Source: Nocardia vaccinii NBRC 15922 (GTDB lineage Bacteria; Actinomycetota; Actinomycetes; Mycobacteriales; Mycobacteriaceae). Taken from it: 64,000 nt of DNA. The notes under the pieces are model-generated. The model worked only from the letters and a program-made list of their open reading frames with translations. It made no database searches and was not told the origin of the DNA. The stretch lies in NCBI RefSeq assembly GCF_001613305.1, contig NZ_BDCC01000019.1, positions 1 to 64,000 on the forward strand, given 5' to 3'. Every line of letters starts with the position of its first letter. Position 1 is the stretch's first letter. Shown here in pieces: positions 55,281 to 63,631 of the stretch. The position numbers were made by a program, and so were the translations under genes.

Positions 55281-56279
55281 ATGACCGATCGTCGCGAACG
55301 GACCATCGCTATCGCCATCGCCACGGGTCAACCGATGTTCGAGGTGGCGATCCCGTATCAGGTGTTCTTCGAGCCGCCCCCGGGCGTCGACGTCGCGGAC
55401 TGGTACGAGCTGCGGTTGTGCGGTCCGCGCGGGACTCGCCATGCGACACTTCGTGATCCGTTCGTCACGCTCACCGATTACGACTATGACGACATGCTCA
55501 CCGCCGGAACCGTCATCGTGCCCGGCACGCCCGACGTCCGGCAGGACCCGCCCGCCGAATTGGTCGAGGCCGTGCGCGCGGCCCACGCGGCCGGGGCGCG
55601 CATCGTCGCGCTGTGCTCGGGTGCCTTCGTGCTGGCCGCGGCGGGACTGCTCGACGATCGGCGGATGACCACGCATTGGAAACACGTCGACGTGCTGCTG
55701 GATCGGTTTCCCGGAATGGACGTCGACCCGTCGGTGCTCTACATCGATGACGGCCGCATCCTCACCAGCGCGGGCACGATGGCAGGGATGGATCTGTGTA
55801 TTCACTTGGTACGCAAGGATCTCGGCTCACGTGTCGCCAACGCGGTCGCTCGGAATCTCGTGGTCCCGCCGCATCGCGCGGGCGGCCAAGCGCAATTCCT
55901 GGCCGCGCCGGTGCCCGCCGAGGCGACCGATCCCGGTCTCACCGCGACCCTGCAATGGGCGCTGGAAAGACTGGACACCCCGCTCACCGTCGGCGATCTG
56001 GCCAAGCGGGCGGGGATGAGCGAGCGGACCCTTGCTCGGCGTTTCCATGCCGAACTCGGTGCGACACCGCTGCGGTGGCTGCTCACCCAGCGGTTGATCC
56101 GGGCGCGAGAGTTGTTGGAGACCACCGATTTTCCCGTGGACGTCGTCGCCGAACGCTGCGGTCTGGGCAGTGCGGCGAACCTGCGCGCGCACTTCGGCCG
56201 GGAGGTGGGCATCGCGCCCAGCGAGTACCGGCGCTCGCACCGCTCCGACCGGCACGAGGTGGTCACCGCAGACTCTTGA
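55281..56279 (+). CDS. GlxA family transcriptional regulator (DJ-1/PfpI + AraC HTH)
   Basis: A 332-residue regulator. The N-terminal half (about 8-185) is a DJ-1/PfpI-like domain with the nucleophile-elbow ALCSGAFVLAAAGLLDDRRMTTHW near residue 112. The C-terminal half (about 220-318) is an AraC-type double helix-turn-helix: LTVGDLAKRAGMSERTLARRFHAELGATPLRWL and VDVVAERCGLGSAANLRAHFGREVGIAPSEYRR. It probably controls the divergent MFS transporter. The effector is unknown. Confidence 0.93.
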   Translation: MTDRRERTIAIAIATGQPMFEVAIPYQVFFEPPPGVDVADWYELRLCGPRGTRHATLRDPFVTLTDYDYDDMLTAGTVIVPGTPDVRQDPPAELVEAVRAAHAAGARIVALCSGAFVLAAAGLLDDRRMTTHWKHVDVLLDRFPGMDVDPSVLYIDDGRILTSAGTMAGMDLCIHLVRKDLGSRVANAVARNLVVPPHRAGGQAQFLAAPVPAEATDPGLTATLQWALERLDTPLTVGDLAKRAGMSERTLARRFHAELGATPLRWLLTQRLIRARELLETTDFPVDVVAERCGLGSAANLRAHFGREVGIAPSEYRRSHRSDRHEVVTADS

Positions 56280-56307
56280 AACACCGTGCCGGGCAGTGGA
56301 TTCCGAG

Positions 56308-57342
56308 TCAGAGAAGGTGGTGCCTGCGTCCGGTCACCGATCGGTGCTGGTACCACCAGGAGGTGGTGGCCACCTCGGCGCTCTCCAGCGGCAGGTAGCG
56401 GCCGCCGTCGCGCCAGCCCAGCGCCTGCAGGGTGACGCGCAGACTCCGGTCGAAGCAGATCGGGTCGCGCACATGCCAGCGGTACATGCCGAATCGCTGC
56501 TCCGGCTGATAGATCCGGTCCGGCGGCAGCACCTGCACCAGGCCGAGATAGGGCGTGGAGTAGGTCTGATAGGCGTCCTGCATGTCGAAATTCCATGCGC
56601 CGCCGAAGAAGTCCTCGGTGCCGGTGCCACAGATGGTCGGGAATTCGGTATCGCCGTCGAGATAGAACTTCATCTCGCCCTCACCCCACCAGCCCGGTGC
56701 GTTGGGCACGATCGCCAGATAGGTGCCGACATAGCGACCCGGTCCCGGAATATCCTCCAGCACAGTGTGAATCGCCGGATTGCCCAGCGGATTGCTGTGC
56801 CGCCGCCATGCGTGCAGATAGCCCGCCGAGCGCGGCACATCCTGTTCCAGGTAGGTGATCTGGTAGTAGACCGGCACCGAGCGGTCGCCGCCGTTGTGCA
56901 GGGTGAAGCGGGCGTGCGCGCGAAACGGCATGGGCCAGAAGCTGTTCAGCCCGCCCGCCGGGGCGACCACCACCATTTCCGAATTGACCTGTGCCAGTTC
57001 GTCCCAGGCGTTGCAGAAGAACGAACCGAGCGGCACCTCGATGGCCGGATCGGCATCGTTGTCCCAGTACACCCGCAGCGTCATCTCGTTCAGCAGCGCG
57101 CGGTCGGTGGTCAGCCAGAAGTGCCGGACCACACCGGGCCCGGAGACGTCGGCCAGGGTGGCGGTTTCGCCGGGGGAGAGATCGATCGACGGCGATATCT
57201 TCCATCCGATGCCCAGTTCCGCGGCCGCATGTGCGCCCGTACCCTCCGTCGCGCGCCCGCCGCCGCCCGGCGCTCCGGTCGGGTTCTCCGGGCTGATGGA
57301 GCGGGTCCGCGCCTGATCGATCCGCCATATCTCGTGCACCAT
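56308..57342 (-). CDS. DUF2961 / GH172 family glycoside hydrolase-like protein
   Basis: A 344-residue protein of DUF2961, now glycoside hydrolase family 172, whose known members include fructofuranosyl-transferring enzymes and exo-D-arabinofuranosidases acting on mycobacterial-type arabinan. Double jelly-roll features are seen: GPGVVRHFWLTTD, EVPLGSFFCNAW and CGTGTEDFFGGAWNF, which holds a conserved glutamate. No signal peptide is visible at the ATG chosen (57342, MVHEIWRIDQ), so it may act inside the cell. No ribosome binding site is apparent. It converges on the AraC gene and is divergent from the second DinB-like gene. Confidence 0.85.
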   Translation of the reverse strand: MVHEIWRIDQARTRSISPENPTGAPGGGGRATEGTGAHAAAELGIGWKISPSIDLSPGETATLADVSGPGVVRHFWLTTDRALLNEMTLRVYWDNDADPAIEVPLGSFFCNAWDELAQVNSEMVVVAPAGGLNSFWPMPFRAHARFTLHNGGDRSVPVYYQITYLEQDVPRSAGYLHAWRRHSNPLGNPAIHTVLEDIPGPGRYVGTYLAIVPNAPGWWGEGEMKFYLDGDTEFPTICGTGTEDFFGGAWNFDMQDAYQTYSTPYLGLVQVLPPDRIYQPEQRFGMYRWHVRDPICFDRSLRVTLQALGWRDGGRYLPLESAEVATTSWWYQHRSVTGRRHHLL

Positions 57343-57468
57343 CGCGATTTTTGCATGCCGACCGAGGGTCGTGGGGGTAATTCGGCGTCGGCGGTGATCC
57401 GCATTCGGCGCGTCGGGGTGCGCCGGAATTCGGTGTCGCGCCGACGACCGGCGGCTTAGCCTCGGCGT

Positions 57469-57990
57469 ATGACTTGGACTGTCCCGGAGATAGCGCGACC
57501 CCGCCACCTTCTGGTGGGGCAGGAGCGTTCGATGCTGCAAGCCATGCTCGATCAGCAGCGCACGACCCTGCTGTGGAAATGTCAGGGCCTGACCGCCGAC
57601 CAGTTGGTGATCCGCGCCGTCGAACCGTCCTCGATGTCGCTGCTGGGCCTGATCAGGCATATGACCGACGTGGAGCGAGCGTGGTTCCGGCTGCGCGCGG
57701 CGCGGCAGGACGTGGCGTACCAGTACTCCACCGTGCAGAACCAGGACGGCGATTTCGACGATGTCGACACCGCCGACGCGGCCCGCGATTTCAACCTGTA
57801 CCACACCGAGATCGATCTGTGCGACGCCGCGGTCGCCGCACTGGCGCTCGACGCCGCCTTCATCCACCCGCGTACCGGCCGCGAGATCAGCCTGCGCTGG
57901 GTCTACCTGCACATGATCGAGGAATATGCCCGCCACAACGGCCATGCCGACCTGCTGCGCGAGCGCATCGACGGCGTGACCGGCGAATAG
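57469..57990 (+). CDS. DinB family protein (DUF664), second copy
   Basis: A 173-residue DinB/DUF664 protein. MLQAMLDQQRTTLLWKCQGL, SSMSLLGLIRHMTDVERAWFRL and LRWVYLHMIEEYARHNGHADLLRERIDG align closely with the gene at 17838-18407; the final block is almost identical. Histidines in LIRHM, LHMIEE and RHNGH are likely metal ligands. TAGCCT ends six bases before the ATG and no Shine-Dalgarno is present, so the message is probably leaderless. It converges on the LuxR-type regulator gene with four bases between stops. Confidence 0.88.
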   Translation: MTWTVPEIARPRHLLVGQERSMLQAMLDQQRTTLLWKCQGLTADQLVIRAVEPSSMSLLGLIRHMTDVERAWFRLRAARQDVAYQYSTVQNQDGDFDDVDTADAARDFNLYHTEIDLCDAAVAALALDAAFIHPRTGREISLRWVYLHMIEEYARHNGHADLLRERIDGVTGE

Positions 57991-57994
57991 CCCC

Positions 57995-60301
57995 TCAGAG
58001 GCCGTGATCGCGAGCCCAGGCGGCGATCTGGGTACGGGAGGTGAAGCCGAGTTTGGTGAGAATGTGCTCGACGTGGGTTTCGGCGGTGCGCACCGAGATC
58101 ACCAGGTCCGCGGCGATCCGCTTGTTGCTGTGACCCGCCGCGATCAGCCGGGTGACATCTTTCTCCCGGCGGGTGAGCATTTGTGTGGCCGCGTCATCGA
58201 TTGGTATGCGACGCAACGGTTTCGGCGCGGTCTGAGCGGGGTCGGCGGTGCGGCCCAACGCGTAGTCGATGGCGGCGGGCAGCGACAATGCCGCGCCGCT
58301 GTCGTATGCCTCGCGAAACCCCTTCTCGCCCAAATCCTCCAGAACGCGAAGGCGAACCTTCTCGCCGACCGCGGTGGCAATGGCGTGGGCCAGGCGCACG
58401 GTGTCGCGCTGCAGGGTCTGCGCCGCGCCCATCAATCGGGCCGCGCGCACCATATCGCCGCGGGCCGCCGCCGACCAGGCCATACCGTCGAATGCCGAGG
58501 CCAGCCAGACACATCGGTCGAATTCGGCGAACATCTCCACCGCGCGGCTCATATATGCCGCGGCCGCATCCTGATTGCCGTGCCGCCAGTGATCCACGCC
58601 GACCGTCCACAGCGCCAGGCCGCCGAGCAGGTGCACGCCGTGCCGCTCGGTCAGCGCCCGCAGGGTCTCGGCGATCGCGGTCGACCGGTCGTCCTCGAGC
58701 AGCGTGGCGCACATGAAACCAAAAGAGAGACTGTCCATTTCGGTGGTGGTATGCCCGGCATCGCGGGCCAGTGCGGCGGCCTGCTCCGCCATCGTCAGCG
58801 CGCGCCGGGTGTCGCCGTCGGTGAACGCGATCAAGGCGCTGTCGAGCCGGTTCTCGGCGAGGATGTCCGCCGCGCCCAGTTCCGTCGCCAGCGCGAGACT
58901 CTCCTCGACGAATTCGGCCGCGGATTCGCGATCGGACAGCAGCGCGGCCAGTGATGCCGCCGAGGACAGTCCGCGTGCCCGTTCGGGAGAGGGAGTCGCC
59001 GGAACGCGCATCAGGGCGTCGGTGAGCCAGCGGCGACCCTCGGACAGGAAGCGGTAGTGCTCCCAGTACGGGCGCAGCGCGGTCGCGGTATCCAGTGCGA
59101 GGTGCGGTGCGTCGGACATCGAGAACTGCAGGGCCGAACGGAGATTCGCGTGCTCGCGGGACAGATCCCGGAACCACGCCACATCGTCGGGGCTGCAGTA
59201 GGCGCGAGGTCCGCGCATCGCCAGGCGGCGATAGTGGTCGCGATGCCGCGTCCGCACGGCCGACTCCGCACCGGACTCGACCAGCCGGTCGTGGCCGAAC
59301 TGCCGAATCGGTTCCAGCATCGAATATCTGGCCTTCTCCTCGTCCTGACGCAGCAGCAGGACCGACTTGTCCACCAGTCCGGTCAGCGTGCCGACGATAT
59401 CCGCGCCGGGCAGTGCGCAGACCGCCTCCGCGGCGTCGATGTCCAGCCCGCCGACGAAGACCGAGAGTTGTTGCCACAGTGCCTGTTCGGCGTCCGTACA
59501 CAGCTGATAGCTCCAACGGATGGCGCCCTCGATGGTCCGCTGACGTCCCGGCGCGGTGCGTGGGCCGGTGTTGAGCAGTGCCATCGTGTCATCGAGCCGG
59601 TCCAGAATCTGAGCGGGGGTGAATACGCGAAAACGCAAGGCCGCCAGCTCGAGTGCCAGCGGCATCCCGTCCAGGCGGCGGCAGATCGCGGCGAGTGTCG
59701 CGCGATTGGCAGGTGTGCTGGCGAAGCCGGGATCGACCGCGCCGGCCCGTTCGACCAGCAGGCGTACCGCATCGCTGTCGCCCGCCGGATCCTCGGGTTC
59801 GGGCCGTTGTCGGCCGACCGGCAGCGGCGGCACCGGCATCACCTGTTCCCCCGCGATCCCCAGCACCTCACGAGTGGTCGCGACCACCCGCACCGCCGGG
59901 GTGGCAGTGACGATACGCTCGGCCAGCTCGGCGCAGGCGTCGACGAGATGCTCGCAGTTGTCCAGGATCAGCAACATCCGTTGGCCGGTAAGGAATTCCA
60001 GCAGCCGCGGCAGCGGATCGGTGGTGTCGTCTCCCAGGTTCAGCGCCTCGGCCACGCTGAGCGTCACCAGAGCAGGATCGCGCACGTCGGCGAGTTCGAC
60101 CAGCCAGACCCCGTCGCGGAAAGCACGTCCGACCGATGCGCCGAGCTGTCTCGACAAGCGCGTCTTACCTACACCGCCCGGGCCGAGCAGCGTCAGCACG
60201 CGTGTGGTCGACAGCAGATGCTTCGCGGCGGCCAGTTCGTCGTGGCGGCCGACGAAGCTGGTGACCTCGGCGGGAAGGTTCCCGCTGACACGACGCGCCA
60301 T
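57995..60301 (-). CDS. LuxR family regulator with N-terminal ATPase (NB-ARC/BTAD-like) domain
   Basis: A 768-residue signal-transduction ATPase. The P-loop LGPGGVGKTRLSRQL lies near residues 38-52, a Walker B LLILDNCEHL near 110, and a helical TPR-like region spans about 380-640. The C-terminal LuxR helix-turn-helix is MLTRREKDVTRLIAAGHSNKRIAADLVISVRTAETHVEHILTKLG. This architecture matches the large AfsR/LuxR-like ATPases of actinobacteria. The ATG at 60301 is chosen by family alignment; GTG at 60310 is close by. Target genes are unknown; the neighbouring LLM oxidoreductase gene is divergent from it. Confidence 0.92.
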   Translation of the reverse strand: MARRVSGNLPAEVTSFVGRHDELAAAKHLLSTTRVLTLLGPGGVGKTRLSRQLGASVGRAFRDGVWLVELADVRDPALVTLSVAEALNLGDDTTDPLPRLLEFLTGQRMLLILDNCEHLVDACAELAERIVTATPAVRVVATTREVLGIAGEQVMPVPPLPVGRQRPEPEDPAGDSDAVRLLVERAGAVDPGFASTPANRATLAAICRRLDGMPLALELAALRFRVFTPAQILDRLDDTMALLNTGPRTAPGRQRTIEGAIRWSYQLCTDAEQALWQQLSVFVGGLDIDAAEAVCALPGADIVGTLTGLVDKSVLLLRQDEEKARYSMLEPIRQFGHDRLVESGAESAVRTRHRDHYRRLAMRGPRAYCSPDDVAWFRDLSREHANLRSALQFSMSDAPHLALDTATALRPYWEHYRFLSEGRRWLTDALMRVPATPSPERARGLSSAASLAALLSDRESAAEFVEESLALATELGAADILAENRLDSALIAFTDGDTRRALTMAEQAAALARDAGHTTTEMDSLSFGFMCATLLEDDRSTAIAETLRALTERHGVHLLGGLALWTVGVDHWRHGNQDAAAAYMSRAVEMFAEFDRCVWLASAFDGMAWSAAARGDMVRAARLMGAAQTLQRDTVRLAHAIATAVGEKVRLRVLEDLGEKGFREAYDSGAALSLPAAIDYALGRTADPAQTAPKPLRRIPIDDAATQMLTRREKDVTRLIAAGHSNKRIAADLVISVRTAETHVEHILTKLGFTSRTQIAAWARDHGL

Positions 60302-60455
60302 ATCCGCCACACTAGCGCGTGCCCGGACGCCGGAATCGGCCCCGCGAAGAACCGGCCGCCGGACACGAACCCGGCGGGCATAGGCTAGCCCGATGCGTGT
60401 TCCGCACCACGTGTGGGACGTGAGCCAGAAGCATCGACGACCGAGGAGGCCCGCT

Positions 60456-61367
60456 GTGCGGATCGGCATCCTGTTGAACGAACCGACCGGACCCGACGGC
60501 CTGCGCGGACTGACCGACGAGCTGCGGCGCGCCGCGGACGAGGGCTTCAACGCCGCCTGGATGTCGCATATCTTCGGTGTGGACGCGCTCACCGCGCTGG
60601 CCGTGGCCGGCAGCCAGGTGCCCGGAATCGATATCGGAACCGGTGTCGTGCCGAGCTATCCGCGTCACCCGGGTGCGCTGGCCCAGCAGGCGCGAACCAC
60701 CGCGCTCGCGGTCGGTCCGGGACGTCTCACGCTCGGCGTCGGTCTGTCCCACAAGATCGTGATCGAGAATATGTTCGGGTACAGCTTCGAACGCCCGGCC
60801 CGGCACATGCGCGAGTTCCTGTCGGTGTTGACGCCGCTGCTCGAGCACGAGCCGGTGTCGTTCACCGGCGAGACGGTCCGGGCCAACCTGGCGCTGTCGG
60901 TGCCGGACGAGGGACGCGTCCCGGTGCTGCTGGCCGCGATGGGCCCGGCGATGCTGAAGCTCGCGGGCCGGGCCACCGACGGCACCGTGCTCTGGATGAC
61001 CGGCCCGGCGACCATCCGCGATCACGTCGCCCCGGCGATCACCGCCGCCGCGGCCGAGGCGGGACGCCCCGCACCGCGCGTGGTGTGCCCGCTGCCGGTC
61101 TGCGTCACCGATGACGTGGACGCCGCCCGCGAGCAGGCAGCCAAGGTCTTCGCCGTCTACGGTTCACTGCCCTCGTACCGGGCGATGATGGATCGCGAGG
61201 GCGCCGAGGGGCCGGCGGATCTGGCCATCATCGGCTCGGAAGACCATGTCGCCGAACGTATTCGGGCCATCTTCGACGCGGGCGCCACGGAATTCGTGGG
61301 CGCGGTCTTCGTCGGCGGCCAGGATGCGGTCCGCACCCGGACCCTGCTGGCCGGGCTGGCGGATTGA
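60456..61367 (+). CDS. LLM class F420-dependent oxidoreductase
   Basis: A 303-residue TIM-barrel enzyme of the luciferase-like monooxygenase superfamily, close to the TIGR03564 group of mycobacterial and nocardial F420-dependent enzymes. VRIGILLNEPTGPDG, FNAAWMSHIFGVDALTAL, GVGLSHKIVIENMFGYSFERPARHMREFLSVL and GRATDGTVLWMTGP are typical. The GTG at 60456 has GAGGAGG just upstream; the frame is open to 60393. Substrate unknown. The YjbR-type gene follows after only three bases, so both are in one operon. Confidence 0.92.
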   Translation: MRIGILLNEPTGPDGLRGLTDELRRAADEGFNAAWMSHIFGVDALTALAVAGSQVPGIDIGTGVVPSYPRHPGALAQQARTTALAVGPGRLTLGVGLSHKIVIENMFGYSFERPARHMREFLSVLTPLLEHEPVSFTGETVRANLALSVPDEGRVPVLLAAMGPAMLKLAGRATDGTVLWMTGPATIRDHVAPAITAAAAEAGRPAPRVVCPLPVCVTDDVDAAREQAAKVFAVYGSLPSYRAMMDREGAEGPADLAIIGSEDHVAERIRAIFDAGATEFVGAVFVGGQDAVRTRTLLAGLAD

Positions 61368-61370
61368 TCC

Positions 61371-61787
61371 ATGCCCGGGTCACGGCGCGCTCGGATCGAC
61401 GACGTGCACGAGCTGGCACTGGCCATGCCGCACGTCACGGTCGAATACGGCTCGCTGGCGAATCCGGTCTATCAGGTCGGGCGCAAGTCGTTCATCTTCT
61501 TCCGGACTCCGCGCCCGGACGCGGTCGATCCGGAAACCGGTGAGCGCTATCCGGACGTGATCGTGATCTGGGTTCCGTCCGAGTCCGACAAGCTGGCGTT
61601 GATCCAGGATCCGGACTCGCCCTGGTTCAGCACCCCGCATTTCGACGGGCATACCTCCGTCCTGGTACGCGCATCCCGGATCGGCGAGCTCCGCCTGGAC
61701 GAGTTGCGCGAGGTCGTGCAGGATGCCTGGCTGTCCCGGGCTTCCGCGGCGCGCGGCAACCGCTGGCTGGCCGAAAACCGGCTCTGA
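61371..61787 (+). CDS. MmcQ/YjbR family protein
   Basis: A 138-residue small protein of the MmcQ/YjbR (CyaY-like double-wing) family. Seen: DDVHELALAMPHVTVEYGSLANPVYQVGRKSFIFF and LDELREVVQDAWLSRASAARGNRWLAEN. Some members bind DNA, but the role is unknown. It begins three bases after the stop of the F420-type oxidoreductase gene and is surely co-transcribed with it. Confidence 0.88.
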   Translation: MPGSRRARIDDVHELALAMPHVTVEYGSLANPVYQVGRKSFIFFRTPRPDAVDPETGERYPDVIVIWVPSESDKLALIQDPDSPWFSTPHFDGHTSVLVRASRIGELRLDELREVVQDAWLSRASAARGNRWLAENRL

Positions 61788-61808
61788 ACCGGGCGAAAGA
61801 GCGATCGG

Positions 61809-61839
61809 TTGACCTCCACCCGGGTTGAGGTTGCAGGCT
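61809..61839 (+). promoter_or_regulatory. MerR-type promoter and operator of the methyltransferase gene
   Basis: A -35 TTGACC (61809-61814) and a -10-like CAGGCT (61834-61839) are separated by 19 bases, as in MerR-controlled promoters. A 20-bp dyad at 61812-61831 (ACCTCCACCC with GGGTTGAGGT, nine of ten pairs matched) lies across the spacer. The start codon follows six bases after the -10. The arrangement equals that at 16844-16874. Confidence 0.62.
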
Positions 61840-61845
61840 GGACAC

Positions 61846-62511
61846 ATGACACAGCCCGCAGAGTTCTGGAACACCGTCTACGACAACGACACCGCCCCCT
61901 GGGTGATCGGGGAGCCGCAGCCGCAGGTGCTGGCCCTGGAACGGGAGGGCTGGATCCGGGGCCGCGTGCTGGACCCCGGATGCGGCGCGGGTGAACACAC
62001 CATCGCGCTGACCGCGCTCGGTTACGACGTACTCGGTGTGGATCTCTCGCCCAGCGCGGTCGCCTACGCGCGCGCCAATGCCGAGCACAAGGGTGTGCCC
62101 GGTGCGCGATTCGAACTCGCCGACATGGTCGCGATCGGCGGTGATCCCGGCCTCGCGGCCGGCCTCGGCGTCTTCGACACGATTCTGGACAGTGCGCTGT
62201 TCCACGTCTTCCGCGAGGACCCGCAGGCTCGGGCCGCCTACGTGCACGCCCTGCACGCGCTGTGCGCTCCGGGCGGCCGGGTACTCCTGCTGGCGCTCTC
62301 TGCTGCCGAGCCCGGATTCGGCCCCCGCATCAGTGACAGCATGATCCGCGAATCATTCGGTGCGGGATGGGAATTGGAGGATCTGCGGCCCGCGCGTTAT
62401 CGCGGCAGGATCACCAGCGCCCTGCCGCCCGAAGCCGTCGAGGGGGTGCGTGCCGATCCGGACGGAAATGTCGAGACCGCCGCCTGGGCCGCGCGGATAG
62501 CGCGGCGCTGA
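61846..62511 (+). CDS. Class I SAM-dependent methyltransferase
   Basis: A 221-residue methyltransferase. The SAM-binding motif VLDPGCGAGEHTIAL lies near residue 42, motif II GVDLSPSAVAYAR near 65, and the motif IV-like DTILDSALFHVF near 115. The N-terminus AEFWNTVYDNDTAPWVIGEPQP resembles thiopurine/tellurite-type (TehB-like) methyltransferases. A MerR-type promoter with 19-base spacing reads into it, suggesting induction by a metal, oxidant or drug. No Shine-Dalgarno is present and the -10 lies six bases before the ATG, so the message is probably leaderless. Confidence 0.9.
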   Translation: MTQPAEFWNTVYDNDTAPWVIGEPQPQVLALEREGWIRGRVLDPGCGAGEHTIALTALGYDVLGVDLSPSAVAYARANAEHKGVPGARFELADMVAIGGDPGLAAGLGVFDTILDSALFHVFREDPQARAAYVHALHALCAPGGRVLLLALSAAEPGFGPRISDSMIRESFGAGWELEDLRPARYRGRITSALPPEAVEGVRADPDGNVETAAWAARIARR

Positions 62512-62539
62512 CCACGCGGCCGCCGGATGCTCCGTCGGG

Positions 62540-63388
62540 TCAACGGCTCCGCGGACGTCTCGGGAACAGGGCGCGTCCCGCCTCGTGCGCGACCTCGAGC
62601 ACCACTCGGGCGAGCCGATCGAAACCCATCGCGTCGGCCGGGCCCGTCAGGGAGAGTGCCGCCGGTGCCGCACCGCGCACGCGCACGGGTGCTGCGACAC
62701 AGGCGATTCCGGACACCGCTTCCTCATGGTCGATCGCCACGCCCTGGCGAAGCCGGATGCGGTCGAGTTCGCGACGCAATGCGTCGGGCTCGCAGACCGT
62801 GCGCGCGGTCAGGCGCGCCGGACGGGTCCGGACAACGGATTCGGCGATGGGCGGCTCCAGCGTCGCGAGCATCGCCTTGCCCAGAGCCGTTGCGTGCGCC
62901 GGCATCCGGCCGCCGAGGCGGGTCGGCAGTGCGGCGGCGAACCGGCCGCCGACCTTGTCCAGGTAGACCACCTCGCGGCCGTCCAGCACGGCCAGATGGC
63001 CGACCAGACCGGTGCGTTGGACCAGTTCGTGCAGCAGCGGGCCGACCGTATCGCGGGTCTCGTTGTGATCGGCGGCTAGTCCGCCCAATTCCAGAGTGCG
63101 CATACCCAGCCGGTAGCCGCCCGACGTGTGCGCGAGCCAGCGTAGCCGGATCATCTGGTCCAGGATCCGATGCACGGTCGATCGGGGAAGTCCGGTTCGC
63201 TCGACGATTTCCAGCAGGGTCAGAGCCGGAGTCGTGGCGTCGAACGCGTCGAGGATCAGCGTCATCCGCTCGATCATCGACACCGGGGTCGGCCGGGCCG
63301 CGCCGTTCGCGGGGTGCTGCTCGGATTCGGTCGCGTGGCCGCGGGCGGGTACGGCGCCATCGTCGACGGGCGGCGCGCTGGCGGTCAT
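62540..63388 (-). CDS. IclR family transcriptional regulator
   Basis: A 282-residue regulator. The N-terminal winged helix (about 38-95) reads MTLILDAFDATTPALTLLEIVERTGLPRSTVHRILDQMIRLRWL, and the C-terminal GAF-like effector domain contains DGREVVYLDKVGG, HATALGKAMLA and GIACVAAPV. The ATG at 63388 is selected by a perfect GGAGGA (63393-63398); the frame runs open to 63469. It is divergent from proA. A 13-bp inverted repeat at 63493-63527 is a likely binding site for this protein. Confidence 0.93.
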   Translation of the reverse strand: MTASAPPVDDGAVPARGHATESEQHPANGAARPTPVSMIERMTLILDAFDATTPALTLLEIVERTGLPRSTVHRILDQMIRLRWLAHTSGGYRLGMRTLELGGLAADHNETRDTVGPLLHELVQRTGLVGHLAVLDGREVVYLDKVGGRFAAALPTRLGGRMPAHATALGKAMLATLEPPIAESVVRTRPARLTARTVCEPDALRRELDRIRLRQGVAIDHEEAVSGIACVAAPVRVRGAAPAALSLTGPADAMGFDRLARVVLEVAHEAGRALFPRRPRSR

Positions 63389-63492
63389 ATGTTCCTCCGT
63401 TGGCTCATATGCGGTCTCGAAGGCCGTGGACTGGGCATCCTCGGGTCGCATATTCGTATTACCAGTCACAGTGGACCCTCGCCGCCGGATGG

Positions 63493-63527
63493 CGAATCGG
63501 TGGAACTACGTATCTTCCACCGATTCG
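63493..63527. promoter_or_regulatory. 13-bp inverted repeat, candidate IclR operator
   Basis: Perfect arms CGAATCGGTGGAA (63493-63505) and TTCCACCGATTCG (63515-63527) flank nine bases containing TACGTA. The element lies between the divergent iclR-type and proA genes, about 105 bases before the IclR start and as far before proA. Confidence 0.6.
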
Positions 63528-63631
63528 TCCCGGTCACCGGGGCTACGTATTGACCGGTGCCCCTGCTCGTAGCCGATGGTCTCGGGGGATGCCCGGGTGG
63601 GATGTATCAGCCGGTCAGTACCCTGGTCGAC

